In this document: positions 5,914 to 6,640 of the stretch, piece by piece
Layout of the letters: each line of letters opens with the position of its first letter
How positions within the stretch are numbered: the stretch's first letter is position 1
Origin: Clostridiaceae bacterium
Lineage (GTDB): Bacteria > Bacillota > Clostridia > UMGS1883 > JAAYMJ01
Direction of reading: 5' to 3'
Assembly: GCA_012521455.1 (NCBI GenBank)
Contig: JAAYMJ010000003.1
Span: forward strand, 1 to 6,640
DNA length: 6,640 nt
Position numbers and translations under genes: made by a program
Notes under the pieces: model-generated
What the model was told of the DNA's origin: nothing
The model's input: the letters and a program-made list of their open reading frames with translations, nothing else
The model's database searches: none

Positions 5914-6640
5914 ATGCAAAATCTTTTAGATAAATTAAATCCCTCGCAGCAAAAAGCGGTCACCCATACACAGGGGCCGCTTTTAGTGCTTGCAGGGGCA
6001 GGAAGCGGCAAAACGAGGGTTTTAACATACAGGGTTGCCTATTTAATAAAAGAGTGCGGCGTGCCGCCCTATATGATTTTGGCAATCACCTTTACAAATA
6101 AGGCCGCAAATGAAATGAAGGAAAGGCTTGTCCAGATTTTAGGGGATGACGGTGAAAGGGTTTGGGCAAGGACCTTTCACTCGGCATGCGTGAGAATTCT
6201 CCGTCAGGAAATTGACGCCATAGGGTATGGTAGGAATTTTAATATACTGGATGCAGCCGACGCTGAAAGGCTGGTTAAAGAGTGCGTTTCGGAATTAAAC
6301 TTGGATGAGAAGGCTTTTGCGCCTAAAATAGTAATTCCCGTAATTTCCGACGCGAAAGACAATATGCTTTCCCCCGGTGATTTTTTAAAAAGGTTTGGGA
6401 ATGATTACAGGTATAAAAATATAGGCAGGATTTATGAGCTTTACCAAAAGAAGTTAAAAATCCAAAACGCTCTTGATTTTGATGATTTAATTACGTTAAC
6501 CGTTAAGCTTTTTGAAGAAAACCCGTCTATTTTGGAAAAATACCAAAACAGGTTTAGATATATTTTAGTGGACGAGTACCAGGACACAAACAATTCCCAA
6601 TACAGGCTTATAAAGCTGTTGAGTCAAAAGTACCAAAACA
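5914..6640 (+). CDS. pcrA: PcrA/UvrD-type superfamily 1A DNA helicase, 3'-truncated by window end
   Basis: ATP-driven 3'-5' helicase; PcrA in Gram-positive bacteria acts in nucleotide excision repair, removal of recombination intermediates and rolling-circle plasmid replication. The frame is open to the window end, giving 242 codons of an expected 720-760. Visible: Q-motif LNPSQQKAV (8-16), Walker A AGAGSGKT (27-34), motif Ia ITFTNKAANEMKER (58-71), the TFHSACVRILR segment (87-97), LDFDDLI (187-193), and Walker B/motif II ILVDEYQDTNNSQ (217-229) with Asp220 and Glu221. Motifs III to VI lie beyond the window. The ATG at 5914 has AAGGG 8 bases upstream. It begins 29 bases after the ATPase stop with no terminator between, so it may be read from the transporter transcript, although the functions are unrelated. 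The 1B domain is present and of ordinary length, which separates it from short helicases; other UvrD relatives cannot be fully excluded from this part alone. Confidence 0.92.
   Translation, partial: MQNLLDKLNPSQQKAVTHTQGPLLVLAGAGSGKTRVLTYRVAYLIKECGVPPYMILAITFTNKAANEMKERLVQILGDDGERVWARTFHSACVRILRQEIDAIGYGRNFNILDAADAERLVKECVSELNLDEKAFAPKIVIPVISDAKDNMLSPGDFLKRFGNDYRYKNIGRIYELYQKKLKIQNALDFDDLITLTVKLFEENPSILEKYQNRFRYILVDEYQDTNNSQYRLIKLLSQKYQN

Noticed and set aside
5914..6640. Helicase as part of a defence or plasmid replication system
   Set aside because: Motifs and N-terminus fit housekeeping PcrA, and no nuclease, relaxase or other defence partner is present in the window.
1..6640. CRISPR arrays, insertion sequences, tRNA or rRNA genes
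   Set aside because: No regular direct repeats, transposase frames, terminal inverted repeats or cloverleaf-type sequence were seen on either strand.

Overview
The window looks like chromosomal core sequence from a low-to-moderate-GC Bacillota, most likely a Clostridia-type bacterium. The grounds are the cysS-mrnC gene pair, a lipoprotein-anchored solute-binding protein, strong AGGAGG-like ribosome binding sites before almost every gene, a PcrA-type helicase, and a transketolase split into two subunits. This placement rests on gene content and style, not on a database match. All eight genes lie on the + strand and are closely packed. Coding regions are of intermediate GC. The two larger intergenic gaps are strongly AT-rich.

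Layout: (1) 2-1096, the 3' three quarters of cysS (cysteinyl-tRNA synthetase). (2) 1121-1534, mrnC (Mini-RNase III, 23S rRNA maturation). (3) 1552-2400 and 2402-3340, the N- and C-terminal subunits of a split transketolase. They are one base apart and almost certainly translationally coupled. Gaps in this first block are only 24, 17 and 1 bases, so it is probably one operon whose promoter lies upstream of the window. (4) 3341-3460, an AT-rich gap with a well-formed extended -10 promoter (TTGCTT, 17 bases, TATAAT). (5) 3461-4288, a lipoprotein amino-acid binding protein. (6) 4289-4446, a gap with a strong intrinsic terminator, then a long imperfect AT-rich inverted repeat overlapping a smaller perfect one and a TATAAT. 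(7) 4447-5175, an amino-acid ABC permease, overlapping by 14 bases (8) 5162-5884, its ATPase. (9) 5914-6640, the first 242 codons of a pcrA/uvrD-type helicase, cut by the window end.

Genes 5, 7 and 8 make one polar-amino-acid uptake system: the lipoprotein captures substrate outside the membrane, the permease forms the channel (probably as a homodimer), and the ATPase powers it. The terminator between binding protein and permease would let the binding protein be made in excess. Substrate specificity cannot be read safely from sequence. I see no defence system, mobile element, CRISPR array, RNA gene or clearly new system here. The least explained sequence is the structured leader between 4319 and 4437, and the best follow-up question is how the transporter is regulated.
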